A stretch of DNA of 64,000 nucleotides, taken from positions 1 through 64,000 of the forward strand of contig DVGW01000049.1 in the NCBI GenBank assembly GCA_018712515.1, read 5' to 3'. Below the pieces are notes generated by a model. It was given only the letters and a program-made list of their open reading frames with translations, did no database searches and was not told the origin of the DNA. The stretch is from Aphodovivens avicola. Lineage in GTDB: Bacteria > Actinomycetota > Coriobacteriia > Coriobacteriales > Eggerthellaceae. The translations under genes were made by a program, and so were the position numbers. Positions 53,264 through 62,600 of the stretch are shown here, one piece after another (position 1 is the stretch's first letter; each line of letters opens with the position of its first letter).

Positions 53264-54220
53264 CTACTCCACCGCCACGATCGTCGCCACGGTCGGCTTG
53301 CCGGAGAAGTTCTTGTCTTGCGTGATGTGGCGGGCGCCCTCGAGGTCGAACGCGGGCTCGTCGAACAGCGCGATGTTGTGCTCCGCCTGGGCGAGCGCGC
53401 GCTCGTAGAGATCCCAGAAGCTCTCGTTGCTCGCATCGTCGGTGAAAGGATCGACCCACTCCGCCCGCTCGCGGTTGTCGAAGATGCTCTCCTCGATCTC
53501 GACGGGCAAGTGGCTCATCGCGCGGCAGAACGAGTACGGCCGGACGAGCTCCTCCGCGCCGCCCAGCAGCGCGCGCTTCAGCCCGCTTGCCGAGTGGAAC
53601 GCGCGCTGCCCCAGCCGCATCGCGCGCACGCTGTCGCGGAACAGATCCATCGGCACCGCGCGGCCGTACACCGCCATCGCTACGTACACGTACAGCTTCG
53701 AAACGACGTCGAGCATATGCGCGGATCCCTTGAGGACGTCGCGCGCGGGGTTGAACCGCTCGACGGTCTCGCCGCGCTTCACGAACAGGATCATCTCATC
53801 GAGCTCGGTCTCGATGTAGGCGTGCACCTCGTGCCCGTCGCTGCGCGAAAGCCCCGGCTCGCCGGCGTCGCAGAGCGCGTACTGCTGGCTGAAGATGAAC
53901 GGGTGCATGATGCTATCGAGCGTGTAGTGGCACAGAAAGCCCAGCGCATACGCGCGGGCGATGGGGCGCTCCTCGTCGGGGAGGAAGGGCAGCCCCGTCT
54001 TGAACGCGTCGATCAGACGCGCGGGAAGCTGGTCGTGCATGACGTTGCCCAGATCGTGATTGGCGCGCAGCCACGGGCAGGCGACGGAATAGAACAGGGG
54101 GTCGGGACCCTGGTTGCCCAAAAGGAACGCCTCCGCCTCGTCGCGTGAGCCGCCGATGGAGGTGAACAGATCGCGGTAGATATCCTGTCCGAAGGTGTCG
54201 TGCGTGATGATGGAGGGCAT
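53264..54220 (-). CDS. Zinc-dependent phospholipase C-like protein
   Basis: 318 aa, no signal peptide. MPSIITHDTFGQDIY, GNQGPDPLFY and GFLCHYTLDSIMHPF carry the His/Asp pattern of the zinc-dependent phospholipase C (PF00882-like) family: H7, then H in CHYTLD and H in MHPF. Bacterial cytoplasmic members are of unknown substrate. ATG 54220 is six bases after AAGGA. Convergent with the DUF47 gene and divergent from the MFS gene. Confidence 0.85.
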   Translation of the reverse strand: MPSIITHDTFGQDIYRDLFTSIGGSRDEAEAFLLGNQGPDPLFYSVACPWLRANHDLGNVMHDQLPARLIDAFKTGLPFLPDEERPIARAYALGFLCHYTLDSIMHPFIFSQQYALCDAGEPGLSRSDGHEVHAYIETELDEMILFVKRGETVERFNPARDVLKGSAHMLDVVSKLYVYVAMAVYGRAVPMDLFRDSVRAMRLGQRAFHSASGLKRALLGGAEELVRPYSFCRAMSHLPVEIEESIFDNRERAEWVDPFTDDASNESFWDLYERALAQAEHNIALFDEPAFDLEGARHITQDKNFSGKPTVATIVAVE

Positions 54221-54369
54221 GGCGCGTCCTTTTCTAACTCCGATTTTACGTTGGCCTACGCGGCATCATATACAATAATCGCCGGCTTGTTAACCGGCGT
54301 GAGGGGTCCTCTGCGACTGCACGCGCCGCGTGCGGGCACGCACCGATGAAAGGAAAGAGGATATCCGAA

Positions 54370-55593
54370 ATGGCTTTCGGTTTGGACAAGCGTGAGACCA
54401 GCTGGGTTCTCTACGATGTGGGCAACTCCGCGTTCGTCATGCTCTCGACGGCGCTCATCCCCGTGTACTTCTCAAGCATCGCCGAACCGGGTTCGTCGGT
54501 CGTCGTCGCCTGGGGCTACGCCGAGACGGTCGCGTCGCTGATCCTCGCCCTGCTGATGCCGTTTCTGGGCAGCCTCGCCGACCTTCAGGGCAACAAGAAG
54601 AAGTTCCTCGTCGGATTCATGGGCACCGGCGCCGTGGCCTGCGCCGCCTTGGGCTTTCCGACCGAGGCGCTGCCGTTCCTCATCCTCTACGTGGTCTCGT
54701 CGGTGATGCTCAACGGGTCGATGGTGTTCTACGACGGCATGCTCGTCGATGCCACCACCGAGGACCGCTACGACAAGGTGTCCTCGCATGGTTACGCCTG
54801 GGGCTACATCGGCTCGTGCATCCCGTTCATCATCTGCCTCGCGGTGGTGCTGGGCGGCCCCTCCATCGGCATCGACATGATGATCGGCATGAAGATCGCC
54901 TTCCTCATCACGGCGGCGTGGTGGGTGGCGTTCACCATCCCGCTGATCCGCAACGTGCGCCAGGTGCATTACAAGGAGCGCACCGCGCATGTCTTCTCCG
55001 ATATGTTCCGCGGCATCGGCCGCACCATCAAAGCGATCGTCCACGACCGCCGTCTGCTGCTGTTCATGGTGGCGTTCTTCTTCTACATCGACGGCGTGCA
55101 CACCGTCATCAAGATGTCGACGAGCTACGGCACCGATCTGGGAATCGATTCCACCCAGCTGGTGCTGGCGCTGCTGGTGACGCAGTTCGTGGCGTTCCCC
55201 TCCGCCATCGCCTACGGGCGCCTGTCCGAGCGCTTCGGCACCAAGCGCATGCTGCTCATCGCGATCTTCGCCTATTTCTGCATCGTGCTGTTCGCGGCGT
55301 TCTTCCTGCGCAGCGCGCTGGAGTTTTGGATCCTGGCCATCTGCGTGGGCTTGTTCCAGGGCGGCATCCAAGCGCTTTCGCGCAGCGAGTTCGGCAAGCT
55401 CATACCCAAGGACAACGCCAACGAGTACTACGGCTTCTTCGACATCTTCGGCAAATACGCCGCCGTCATGGGCACGTTCCTGGTGAGCGTTTTCACGCAG
55501 CTCACGGGCAACCCGTCGATCGGCGTGCTGTCGATCGCCGTGCTGTTCCTCGTCGGTTTCGTCCTGCTGGTGCGCATGCCCGAAAAGGAGTAG
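54370..55593 (+). CDS. MFS transporter of the UMF1/Atg22-like type
   Basis: 407-aa, about 12 helices. WVLYDVGNSAFVMLSTALIP at the start, GSLADLQGNKKKFL, VSSHGYAWGYIGSC and GLFQGGIQALSRSEFGKLIP match the Atg22/UMF1 group of major facilitators, probable small-molecule effluxers. ATG 54370 lies about 9 bases after GGAAAGAGG; ATG 54346 is upstream of that site and less likely. Upstream (54271-54276) TACAAT is a possible -10. Confidence 0.88.
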   Translation: MAFGLDKRETSWVLYDVGNSAFVMLSTALIPVYFSSIAEPGSSVVVAWGYAETVASLILALLMPFLGSLADLQGNKKKFLVGFMGTGAVACAALGFPTEALPFLILYVVSSVMLNGSMVFYDGMLVDATTEDRYDKVSSHGYAWGYIGSCIPFIICLAVVLGGPSIGIDMMIGMKIAFLITAAWWVAFTIPLIRNVRQVHYKERTAHVFSDMFRGIGRTIKAIVHDRRLLLFMVAFFFYIDGVHTVIKMSTSYGTDLGIDSTQLVLALLVTQFVAFPSAIAYGRLSERFGTKRMLLIAIFAYFCIVLFAAFFLRSALEFWILAICVGLFQGGIQALSRSEFGKLIPKDNANEYYGFFDIFGKYAAVMGTFLVSVFTQLTGNPSIGVLSIAVLFLVGFVLLVRMPEKE

Positions 55594-55615
55594 ATTTTAC
55601 CCTGAGGCATTGCGG

Positions 55616-55651
55616 GGATGAGAAAAAGGGACGGAGGTTTTTTTCTCATCC
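55616..55651. repeat. TGAGAAAAAG hairpin repeat, copy 4
   Basis: 12-bp arms (55616-55627 / 55640-55651), loop of 12 nt (GGGACGGAGGTT); 23 bp past the MFS stop. Confidence 0.9.
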
Positions 55652-55710
55652 AGGGGGCGGCGCCGCCGGTTTCTAGGGTGCGGGTCTGCGCGGCGGGGTA
55701 GAATGGTGCC

Positions 55711-57543
55711 ATGTCGCACAGCAAAGGAAAGCAACCGGAATCCGCGGGCGCAAACGCGCGCCCTCGAAAAATGCCGTCCACCACGCGGCGGACGCTGCAC
55801 TATTTCTGGCTGGTGACGCGCCGGCATTTCGGCCTGTTCGCGCTGCTGGTGTTCTCGACGCTGTTCTTCGGCGGCTTCCAGACGTACATGAACCCGTTCG
55901 TCATGGGCCTCATCGTCGACCGGGTGAGCGCCGCGCCGGTCGCCGCCGACCAGGTGTTCGTCGTGTTCGGCCCGTACATCGCAGCGCTCGTGCTGGTGAA
56001 CATCTGCGGCCAGACGTGCAGCAAGCTGCAGGACTACTCGCTGTGGAAGCTCGAGATCGCGGTGAGCTACGACCTTGCGACCATGAGCTTCGACGCCCTG
56101 TCCAACCAGTCGATGACGTTTCATTCCAACCGTTTCGGCGGCACGCTCGTGTCCCAGACCTCCAAGTTCATGGCCGCCTACAACCAGCTGGTCGAGGCGT
56201 TGGTGCATCCGTTCCTGCCGGTGTTCGGCTCGGTCGTGTTCGTCTGCGTGCTGCTGGGGCCGCGCGTCCCGCTGTACGTGGTCATCCTCATGGCGCTGTT
56301 CGCGGTGTACGCGACGGTCTCCTACATCATGTACAAGCGCATCCTCCACCTGAACGAGAAGGCCGCAAAGGCGCAAAACGACCTGTCGGGCGAGCTGTCC
56401 GACGCGGTGACGAACATCCTCACGGTCAAGACCTACGGGCGCGAGGACTATGAGCGCTCGCTGTTCGACGCGGCCAACCGCGAAGTAGTGCTGCGCGATT
56501 CGAAGCGCATGCGCTCCTCGCTGGTGCGCGGCGTGATCACCGCGGGCATCGCCGTGGTGATCATGAGCGTGGTCGCCGTGTTCATCTCCGGCGGCAACGC
56601 ATGGTTCGGCATCACGCCGGGCACGCTCGTGATGATGTTCACCTACACCTACACGATGACCTTGCAGTTCAACTTCATCAACTCCGGCCTGCAGCGCTTC
56701 AACCGCGCGTTCGGCGATGCGAGCGGCATGACGCAGGTGCTCGACGAGCCGCGGCTGGTGGCGGATGCCCCCGACGCCAAGCCGCTGGTCGTGCGCGAAG
56801 GCGCCATCGACTTCCAGGATATTGGGTTCTCCTATGAGGACGGCGGCGTGCGGACGAAGGTGTTCGAAGGGCTCGACCTGCACATACCCGCGGGCCAGCG
56901 CGTGGGCCTGGTGGGCATGAGCGGGGCGGGCAAGACGACGCTCACCAAGCTGCTGCTCCGCTTGTCCGATATCCAGGAGGGCCGGATCCTCGTGGACGGC
57001 CAGGACGTGTCCGCCTGCACGCAGCAATCGCTGCGACGCTCCATCGCCTACGTTCCCCAGGAAGCGCTGCTGTTCCATCGCTCCATCGCCGAGAACATCG
57101 CATACGGCCGTCCCGACGCCACGATGGACGAGATCCGCGAGGCAGCTCGGCGGGCGAACGCGCTCGAGTTCATCGAGAGGCTGCCGCAGGGGTTCGACAC
57201 CATCACTGGCGAGCGCGGCATCAAGCTCTCCGGCGGTCAGCGCCAGCGCGTGGCGATCGCGCGCGCCCTGCTGGCGGACTGCCCGATCCTGGTGCTGGAC
57301 GAGGCCACGAGCGCGCTCGACTCGGAGAGCGAGCATCTGGTGCAGGACGCCTTCGCGACGCTGATGCGCGGGCGCACATGCATCGTGGTGGCGCATCGTC
57401 TGTCGACGGTGGCGAGCCTCGACCGCATCGTCGTGCTGGCCGACGGCAAGGTCATCGAGGACGGCCCGCACGATGAGTTGATCGCCGCAGGTGGCGAATA
57501 CGCGCACCTCTGGAGCCGCCAAACCGGCGCGTACCTCGAATGA
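55711..57543 (+). CDS. ABC exporter, fused permease/ATP-binding protein
   Basis: 610-aa half-transporter of the multidrug/lipid MsbA type. Six helices span residues about 30-330, then the ATPase: Walker A VGMSGAGKTTLTKLLL, Q-loop YVPQEALLFHRSIAENI, signature LSGGQRQRVAIARALL, Walker B PILVLDEATSALDSE and the H-loop VVAHRLSTV. It works as a homodimer unless a partner is encoded elsewhere; none is adjacent. The N-terminal 25 residues are polar and basic. Its TGA stop is supplied by a hairpin repeat. Confidence 0.95.
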   Translation: MSHSKGKQPESAGANARPRKMPSTTRRTLHYFWLVTRRHFGLFALLVFSTLFFGGFQTYMNPFVMGLIVDRVSAAPVAADQVFVVFGPYIAALVLVNICGQTCSKLQDYSLWKLEIAVSYDLATMSFDALSNQSMTFHSNRFGGTLVSQTSKFMAAYNQLVEALVHPFLPVFGSVVFVCVLLGPRVPLYVVILMALFAVYATVSYIMYKRILHLNEKAAKAQNDLSGELSDAVTNILTVKTYGREDYERSLFDAANREVVLRDSKRMRSSLVRGVITAGIAVVIMSVVAVFISGGNAWFGITPGTLVMMFTYTYTMTLQFNFINSGLQRFNRAFGDASGMTQVLDEPRLVADAPDAKPLVVREGAIDFQDIGFSYEDGGVRTKVFEGLDLHIPAGQRVGLVGMSGAGKTTLTKLLLRLSDIQEGRILVDGQDVSACTQQSLRRSIAYVPQEALLFHRSIAENIAYGRPDATMDEIREAARRANALEFIERLPQGFDTITGERGIKLSGGQRQRVAIARALLADCPILVLDEATSALDSESEHLVQDAFATLMRGRTCIVVAHRLSTVASLDRIVVLADGKVIEDGPHDELIAAGGEYAHLWSRQTGAYLE

Positions 57544-57570
57544 GAAAAAGGGACAGTCACTTTTTCTCAT
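57540..57570. repeat. TGAGAAAAAG hairpin repeat, copy 5 (contains the ABC stop codon)
   Basis: 11-bp arms (57540-57550 / 57560-57570), loop GGACAGTCA, identical to copies 1 and 3. TGA 57541-57543 ends the ABC exporter frame. It separates that gene from the convergent permease. Confidence 0.92.
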
Positions 57571-57589
57571 CCTGCCGCTTACGCGGCAG

Positions 57590-58909
57590 CTACGCGACGA
57601 TGAACATCACGAGGAACGCGATTGCCGCCACCCACATAAGGGGTTTGATATCGCGGATGCGCCCTTGCGCGATGCGGATGATGCAGTAGGCGATGAATCC
57701 GAAACCGATGCCGTTGGTGATCGAGTAGGTCAGGGGGATCCCCACGATGGTGAGGAACGCCGGCAGCGCGTGCTCGATGCGCTTCCAGTCGATCTGGGCG
57801 ATGTCGGTCATCATGAGGTAGCCCACCACCGTCAATGCGCCGCAGGTCGCGGAGCCGGACACCATGCCGATGACGGGGGCGAAAAACGCGCAGAGCAAGA
57901 ACAGCGCGCCCACGACGAGGTTGGAGAGGCCGGTGCGCGCGCCCGCCGCCGCGCCGGAGGCGGACTCCACGTACGTGGTGATGGAGCTGGCGCCCACCAG
58001 GCCGCCCGCCGCCGCGGCGGCCGAGTCGACGAGCAGGATTGCCTGGGTGTCCTCGATCTCGCCGTTCTCATCGACGAATCCGCCTTGCTGCGCCACGGCG
58101 ATCGCCGAGCCCATGGTGTCGAAGAAGTCGCTCATCAAAAGCGAGAACGCGAACATCATCAGCACGGGCTGCAGGAACACTTGGACGATGGCGATGGTTC
58201 CGGTTTGCGGATCGATTTGGAACGGCGCGCCGAACGCGCTGAAATCAAGTCCGAAGTCCCAGTCGGCAGGCAGGGGCGTGACGCCGAGGGGGATGCCCAC
58301 GATGGCGGCGACGATGATCGAGATGACCAGGCCGCCCTTCACGTCTTTCACGTGCAGCACCACCGCCACGATGATCGAGACGAGCGAGACGATGCATGCG
58401 GGCGCGGCGAGGTCGCCCAGCGCCAGCAACGTGGAGTCGTCGGGCACCACGATGCCGCCTCCTTTGAGGCCGATGAACGCGATGAACAGGCCGATGCCGA
58501 TGCCGATGGCGCGGCGTAGGTCCACCGGGATGGCGTCCATGATGGCTTTGCGCAAACCGCAGAGCACGAGGATCAGGATCACGATGCCCTCGACGAGCAC
58601 CACCGCCATGGCGACGCGCCAATCGACGCCCACCTCGCCGAGGCAGAGCGAGTAGGCGACGACGGCGTTGAGCCCCATGCCGGACGCCAATGCGATGGGC
58701 CGGTTGGCGATGAGGCCCATCGCCACCGTCATGAGGGCGGCGCCCAGGCAGGTGGATGTGAGGGCGGCGCTGAACGGAATGCCCGCCGCGGCCAGGATCC
58801 CGGGATTGACGGCGACGATGTACGCCATAGCCAGGAAGGTGGTTGCGCCGCCGACGATCTCGCTGGAGACGGAGCTCCCGCGTTCCTTGATCTTGAAGAA
58901 GGCTTCCAT
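57590..58909 (-). CDS. NCS2/AzgA-type purine permease
   Basis: 439 aa with 12-14 hydrophobic segments. EIVGGATTFLAMAYIVAVNP, ALASGMGLNAVVAYS, SDFFDTMGSAIAVAQQGGF and ASSITTYVESASGAAAGART are the classic motifs of AzgA-like adenine/guanine/hypoxanthine:proton symporters. ATG 58909 is six bases after AAAGG. Convergent with the ABC exporter. Exact purine specificity is not readable. Confidence 0.94.
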   Translation of the reverse strand: MEAFFKIKERGSSVSSEIVGGATTFLAMAYIVAVNPGILAAAGIPFSAALTSTCLGAALMTVAMGLIANRPIALASGMGLNAVVAYSLCLGEVGVDWRVAMAVVLVEGIVILILVLCGLRKAIMDAIPVDLRRAIGIGIGLFIAFIGLKGGGIVVPDDSTLLALGDLAAPACIVSLVSIIVAVVLHVKDVKGGLVISIIVAAIVGIPLGVTPLPADWDFGLDFSAFGAPFQIDPQTGTIAIVQVFLQPVLMMFAFSLLMSDFFDTMGSAIAVAQQGGFVDENGEIEDTQAILLVDSAAAAAGGLVGASSITTYVESASGAAAGARTGLSNLVVGALFLLCAFFAPVIGMVSGSATCGALTVVGYLMMTDIAQIDWKRIEHALPAFLTIVGIPLTYSITNGIGFGFIAYCIIRIAQGRIRDIKPLMWVAAIAFLVMFIVA

Positions 58910-59050
58910 GATGGCCTTTCGGATCGAGTGACGGTGGGATTAAGGTGCGCATATGCATTGTAGCAGCCGGAGAAGGCGGAGGATGGAGCAAGTGAAGCCG
59001 GCGGATGGAACATGTCGTCGCCTTGCGGATGCGGTGCCCGGTGATCGCCC

Positions 59051-59100
59051 CGCGCAATGAGAAATGAGAAAAAGCGAACGTCCCTTTTTCTCATTGCGCG
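59051..59100. repeat. TGAGAAAAAG hairpin repeat, copy 6 (inverted)
   Basis: Right arm CTTTTTCTCATTGCGCG (59084-59100). The left side is CGCGCAATGAG then a duplicated ATGAGAAAAAG, so the arm has an 8-bp internal duplication. The loop read on the minus strand is GGACGTTCG, so this copy is in the opposite orientation. It lies between divergent genes. Confidence 0.85.
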
Positions 59101-59176
59101 GCGGCTTTCCCCTTGGCGATGGTAATCTCGAATGCGAGGAAGTGACGGTCCATTTTCACGAAGCGGGGAGGAAGCT

Positions 59177-59956
59177 ATGGAGGAGAGGCCGATTTTGGAC
59201 GTCGCGCAGGTTGTCGAGCTGGAGCGGCGCATCGCGGAGGCGGGGACGCCGCTTTCCGAGCTGATGGAGCGTGCGGGCGCGGCGGTGGCGGAGGCGGCGA
59301 AGCAGCTTGTCGGTGAGGCGATCGCCCAAAAGCTCAAGCCGCTCGAGGCTGCGGCGCATGATGCCTGCCTGCCCTTGCCGGAGCTGGGTCCTCCGTCGAT
59401 CGCGGTGCTGTGCGGATCGGGCAACAACGGCGGTGACGGCTGGGTGGCGGCGCGGATCCTCGCGCAGGAAGGTTATCGCGTGGCGGTGATGTCGCCATGC
59501 CGGGCAGAGGCGGTCAAAGCGCAACCAGCCCACGATGCCGCCGTCGAAGCCAAGCGCGTGCTCGAGGAGGCGGAGTCGTGCCGCGTATGCGAGAACGCGG
59601 GCATCTTGGAGTTCTTAGCGTTCGTCGGCGGAGCGGACGTGGTGGTCGACGCGATGCTGGGCACCGGGTTCACGGGCACCGAGGTGCGCGAGCCCTATGA
59701 TTGGTGGATCTGGTTTGCGAACGAGCGCCGCGCCGAACATGCGAAAGTTCTTGCCGCCGACGTGCCCAGCGGGCTGTCGGCGCAGACGGGCGCAGCAGCC
59801 GACCCCTGCATCAAAGCCGATCTGACCGTGACGATGATCGTCAACAAGACGGGCTTCGCCTCGCCCGAAGCCGCACGCTGGTGCGGGGAAGTGCGCGTGG
59901 CTCCGCTCGCCCCGATCGAGGGGCTGCTGGAAGGATTGTCCGACGCGGGAGATTAG
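59177..59956 (+). CDS. YjeF N-terminal domain protein (NAD(P)H-hydrate epimerase-like)
   Basis: 259 aa covering only the epimerase half of NnrD/YjeF; the ADP-dependent dehydratase domain is absent and not adjacent. VAVLCGSGNNGGDGWVAARI-type motif (IAVLCGSGNNGGDGWVAAR) and the conserved VVVDAMLGTGFTG and LAADVPSGLSAQTG fit the family, which epimerises damaged NAD(P)H hydrate. ATG 59177 follows GGGGAGGAAG. Its stop overlaps the stop of the convergent permease. Confidence 0.9.
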   Translation: MEERPILDVAQVVELERRIAEAGTPLSELMERAGAAVAEAAKQLVGEAIAQKLKPLEAAAHDACLPLPELGPPSIAVLCGSGNNGGDGWVAARILAQEGYRVAVMSPCRAEAVKAQPAHDAAVEAKRVLEEAESCRVCENAGILEFLAFVGGADVVVDAMLGTGFTGTEVREPYDWWIWFANERRAEHAKVLAADVPSGLSAQTGAAADPCIKADLTVTMIVNKTGFASPEAARWCGEVRVAPLAPIEGLLEGLSDAGD

Positions 59957-61518
59957 CGGGCGGACGTTTCGTCTTGCGCGCCGTCGGCGGCGGGCTGGGA
60001 CACTGCGGGCGCGTCTGCTGCGGCAGCCGCCTCTTTCGACCCGGCCGCGTCGGCGGGAGCCGCTTCGGGATCGCTCGTCGAGGCTGCGGGCTCAGCGGTT
60101 TCCGCGCCCTGCTTTTCGGCAGATGCGGCGCTTTGCTCCATGCCGGGCGCATCGTCGCAAGCGTCCGCCGTGGCGGGCTTCTCGTCATCCCCATGCGGCA
60201 GAACCAGGTTCATCACCAGCGCGACGACGAACGTCAGCGCGATGGAATTGTCCACGAAGATGTTCTGGATGATCTCGGGGAAGGCGACGAAGATGCCGCC
60301 CACCTGCGTGAAGCCGATGCCGATGGCCAGCGACGTTGCGGCGATGGTGATGTTGCGCTGCGTGAAGCCGGCCTTGGCCACCATCTGGAAGCCGCTGGTG
60401 ACGATGGTGCCGAACATCATGATCGTGCAGCCGCCCAGCACCGCATCGGGCACCGAGCTGAACACCGCACTCACGGCGGGCACGAAGCCGGCGATGACCA
60501 GGATGCCGGCGCCGCATGCGATCGCCTTGCGGTTGATGACGTGCGTCATGCCGATGAGGCCGATGTTCTGGGCGAACGTGGTCAGCGGCGTGCAGCCGAA
60601 CACGCCCGCGATGGCGCTGGTGAAGCCGTCGGCGGACACCGAGCCGGCGATCTCGCGCTCGGTGGCGCTGCGGCGGAAGCCGATCTCGGCGATGGCGTCG
60701 GTGTCGCCGATGTTCTCGGCGGCGCTCACCAGGAACAGCAGCGTCACCGAGATGATGGCGCCCGCGTTGAACTCGGGCGTGAACGGCATGATCTGCGGCA
60801 GCGACGCGATCTGCAGCCCCTGGAACACCGACAGGTCGACCTTGCCCATGAATAAAGCGACGATATAGCCGACGATCAGGCCGAACAGCACAGACAGCTG
60901 CTTGATGCTGCCCTTGGTGAGGCCCTGGAACAAAAGGCACGCCACCAGCGACAACGTGCCCAGGAACAGGTTCTCGGGCGAGGCGAAGTCGGGCGCGCCC
61001 GAGCCGCCGGCAAACGTCTCGGCGCCGGTGGAGAGCAGCGAGAAGCCGATCGAGGTGACGACGACCGCCGAGACGATCGGCCCGATGAAGCGGCGCCAGT
61101 ATTTCGCGAGCAGGCCCAGCACCAGCAAGATGAGGCCGCCCGCTATGACCGATCCCATGACGGTCCCGTAGCCGTAGGTGGCTGCCACGCCGGAGAGCAC
61201 GGTGACGAACGTGAAGCTCACGCCCATGACGATGGGCAGCTTGGAGCCGATGCGCCAGATCGCGAACAGCTGGACGAACGTGCCGATGCCGGCGACGATC
61301 ATGGCGTTCTGGATGAGGCTCGCGGTCATCGCCTCGTCAAAGCCCGCCGCCGCGCAGATGATGGCGATGGGGGCCAGGTTGGCGACGAACATCGCCAGCA
61401 CGTGCTGGATGCCGTAGGGCAGCGCCTTGGCGATGGACACCTTCCCATGGAAATCGGCGAGCTCGGCTTCGAGCTTGGTCGCCGGCTTGAATTCGGCTTC
61501 GGTGTTGGCTGCCATCAT
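59953..61518 (-). CDS. NCS2 uracil/xanthine permease
   Basis: 521 aa. Hydrophobic core of 12-14 segments: LPYGIQHVLAMFVANLAPIA, PIVMGVSFTFVTVL, VSAAENIGDTDAIAEIGFRR (the QH/ENxGD region), FGCTPLTTFAQNIGLIGMT and a C-terminal GMPF-less end. Family: nucleobase-ascorbate transporters. The last 75 residues form an Ala/Asp/Glu-rich tail (AAGSKEAAAAADAPA) unlike the usual short end. ATG 61518 or 61515 follow GAGGGG. Together with the AzgA-like and NCS1 genes this makes three nucleobase permeases in the window. Confidence 0.92.
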   Translation of the reverse strand: MMAANTEAEFKPATKLEAELADFHGKVSIAKALPYGIQHVLAMFVANLAPIAIICAAAGFDEAMTASLIQNAMIVAGIGTFVQLFAIWRIGSKLPIVMGVSFTFVTVLSGVAATYGYGTVMGSVIAGGLILLVLGLLAKYWRRFIGPIVSAVVVTSIGFSLLSTGAETFAGGSGAPDFASPENLFLGTLSLVACLLFQGLTKGSIKQLSVLFGLIVGYIVALFMGKVDLSVFQGLQIASLPQIMPFTPEFNAGAIISVTLLFLVSAAENIGDTDAIAEIGFRRSATEREIAGSVSADGFTSAIAGVFGCTPLTTFAQNIGLIGMTHVINRKAIACGAGILVIAGFVPAVSAVFSSVPDAVLGGCTIMMFGTIVTSGFQMVAKAGFTQRNITIAATSLAIGIGFTQVGGIFVAFPEIIQNIFVDNSIALTFVVALVMNLVLPHGDDEKPATADACDDAPGMEQSAASAEKQGAETAEPAASTSDPEAAPADAAGSKEAAAAADAPAVSQPAADGAQDETSAR

Positions 61519-61653
61519 GTTCCCCTCTTCGCATGCCGTGCGGCAGGTCATGCCGTAAGGCAGGTCGTTCCCGTAAAACGCGCGTAAAGTGCGACATCTG
61601 ATTGTACGGGTTCGAGGGCGGTATGGGAACGGCAACCTTGCGTTTTAACGGCA

Positions 61654-61712
61654 AGTCCGCGACCGAAATGCGGAATAAACGCCTGTGTTATTCCGCATTT
61701 CGGTCGCGGACT
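61654..61712. repeat. 25-bp perfect inverted repeat
   Basis: Arms 61654-61678 and 61688-61712 (AGTCCGCGACCGAAATGCGG...), loop of 9 nt. It lies between the starts/ends of the permease and macrodomain genes, 40 bp past the macrodomain stop. No T-run, so repeat or strong stem rather than a clear terminator. Confidence 0.85.
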
Positions 61713-61751
61713 CGGCTTGGTAGCGGGAGCGGGGGCTTCTTCGGTGTGGTA

Positions 61752-62600
61752 TCAGGCGATCCGAAGAAGGTCGCGGTACAGAATTTCGTCCGATTCCTTG
61801 TACACGTTGAACACGACGGTGGGCGCGGGGAGGCCGGCAGCGTCGCGTTCGGCGAGCCAAGCGCGGACGGTCTCCACGGCGAGGGGCGCCGCCGCCTCGG
61901 CGGGGAAACCGAACTCCCCGGTGCTGATGCAGCACAGCGCGATGGATCCGTCGCCGGCTTCGGCCGCGGCGTCCAGACAGCTGCGGTAGCTCGAGGCAAG
62001 CATCGCGCGCATCTTGTCGTTCACGATGCCTTCCGAGATGGGGCCGACCGTGTGGATGACATGGCGCGACGGCAGGTTGTAGGCGGGCGTGACCTTGGCG
62101 CGGCCGGTCGGCTCGGGATGACCCTGCTCCCGCATGAGGCGCGCGCATTCGAGGCGCAGCTGGATGCCGGCGAACGTGTGGATGGCGTTGTCGATGCAGT
62201 AGTGCAGCGGCGCCCAGCAGCCGGTCATGCCGTCGTTGGCGGCGTTGACGATCGCGTCTGCTGCCAAGGTGGTGATGTCGCCGCGCCACAGGCGCAGCCG
62301 CGGATCAAGCGGGGAGGCGGCGGTTGCCCCGACGGCGGTGATGCCCGCCTCGGCGATGAGTCCCTGCAGCAGCTCGTCTTGGGCGGCCAGCAGATCGTGG
62401 TCGGCAGGCCACGGCTCGCGCACGTTGACGAGTGCGCGGAAGGCCAGCCATAGGTCCTGCGTGGAGGCGCCCTCCTCCCCGCCGCGCGGCGGCATGAGCT
62501 CCAGCAGCCCGTTCGGCATGAACCCGCCGTTGTCCAGCCGCTCCTTGACCAGGCGTTTGACGAGATAGACGAGCAGATCGTGCTTACGGGTCGCGTCCAT
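61752..62600 (-). CDS. Protein-ADP-ribose hydrolase, zinc-type macrodomain
   Basis: 282 aa. A helical N-terminal region of about 100 residues precedes a macrodomain: LWRGDITTLAADAIVNAAN, then GMTGCWAPLHYCIDNAIH with the GC-x-H-x-C set that coordinates zinc in this class, followed by AGIQLRLEC, HVIHTVGP and CCISTGEFGFPAEAAA. Related enzymes reverse mono-ADP-ribosylation, often next to SirTM/lipoylated GcvH-L genes; none is seen here. ATG 62600 is five bases after GGAGATGCC. Confidence 0.9.
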   Translation of the reverse strand: MDATRKHDLLVYLVKRLVKERLDNGGFMPNGLLELMPPRGGEEGASTQDLWLAFRALVNVREPWPADHDLLAAQDELLQGLIAEAGITAVGATAASPLDPRLRLWRGDITTLAADAIVNAANDGMTGCWAPLHYCIDNAIHTFAGIQLRLECARLMREQGHPEPTGRAKVTPAYNLPSRHVIHTVGPISEGIVNDKMRAMLASSYRSCLDAAAEAGDGSIALCCISTGEFGFPAEAAAPLAVETVRAWLAERDAAGLPAPTVVFNVYKESDEILYRDLLRIA

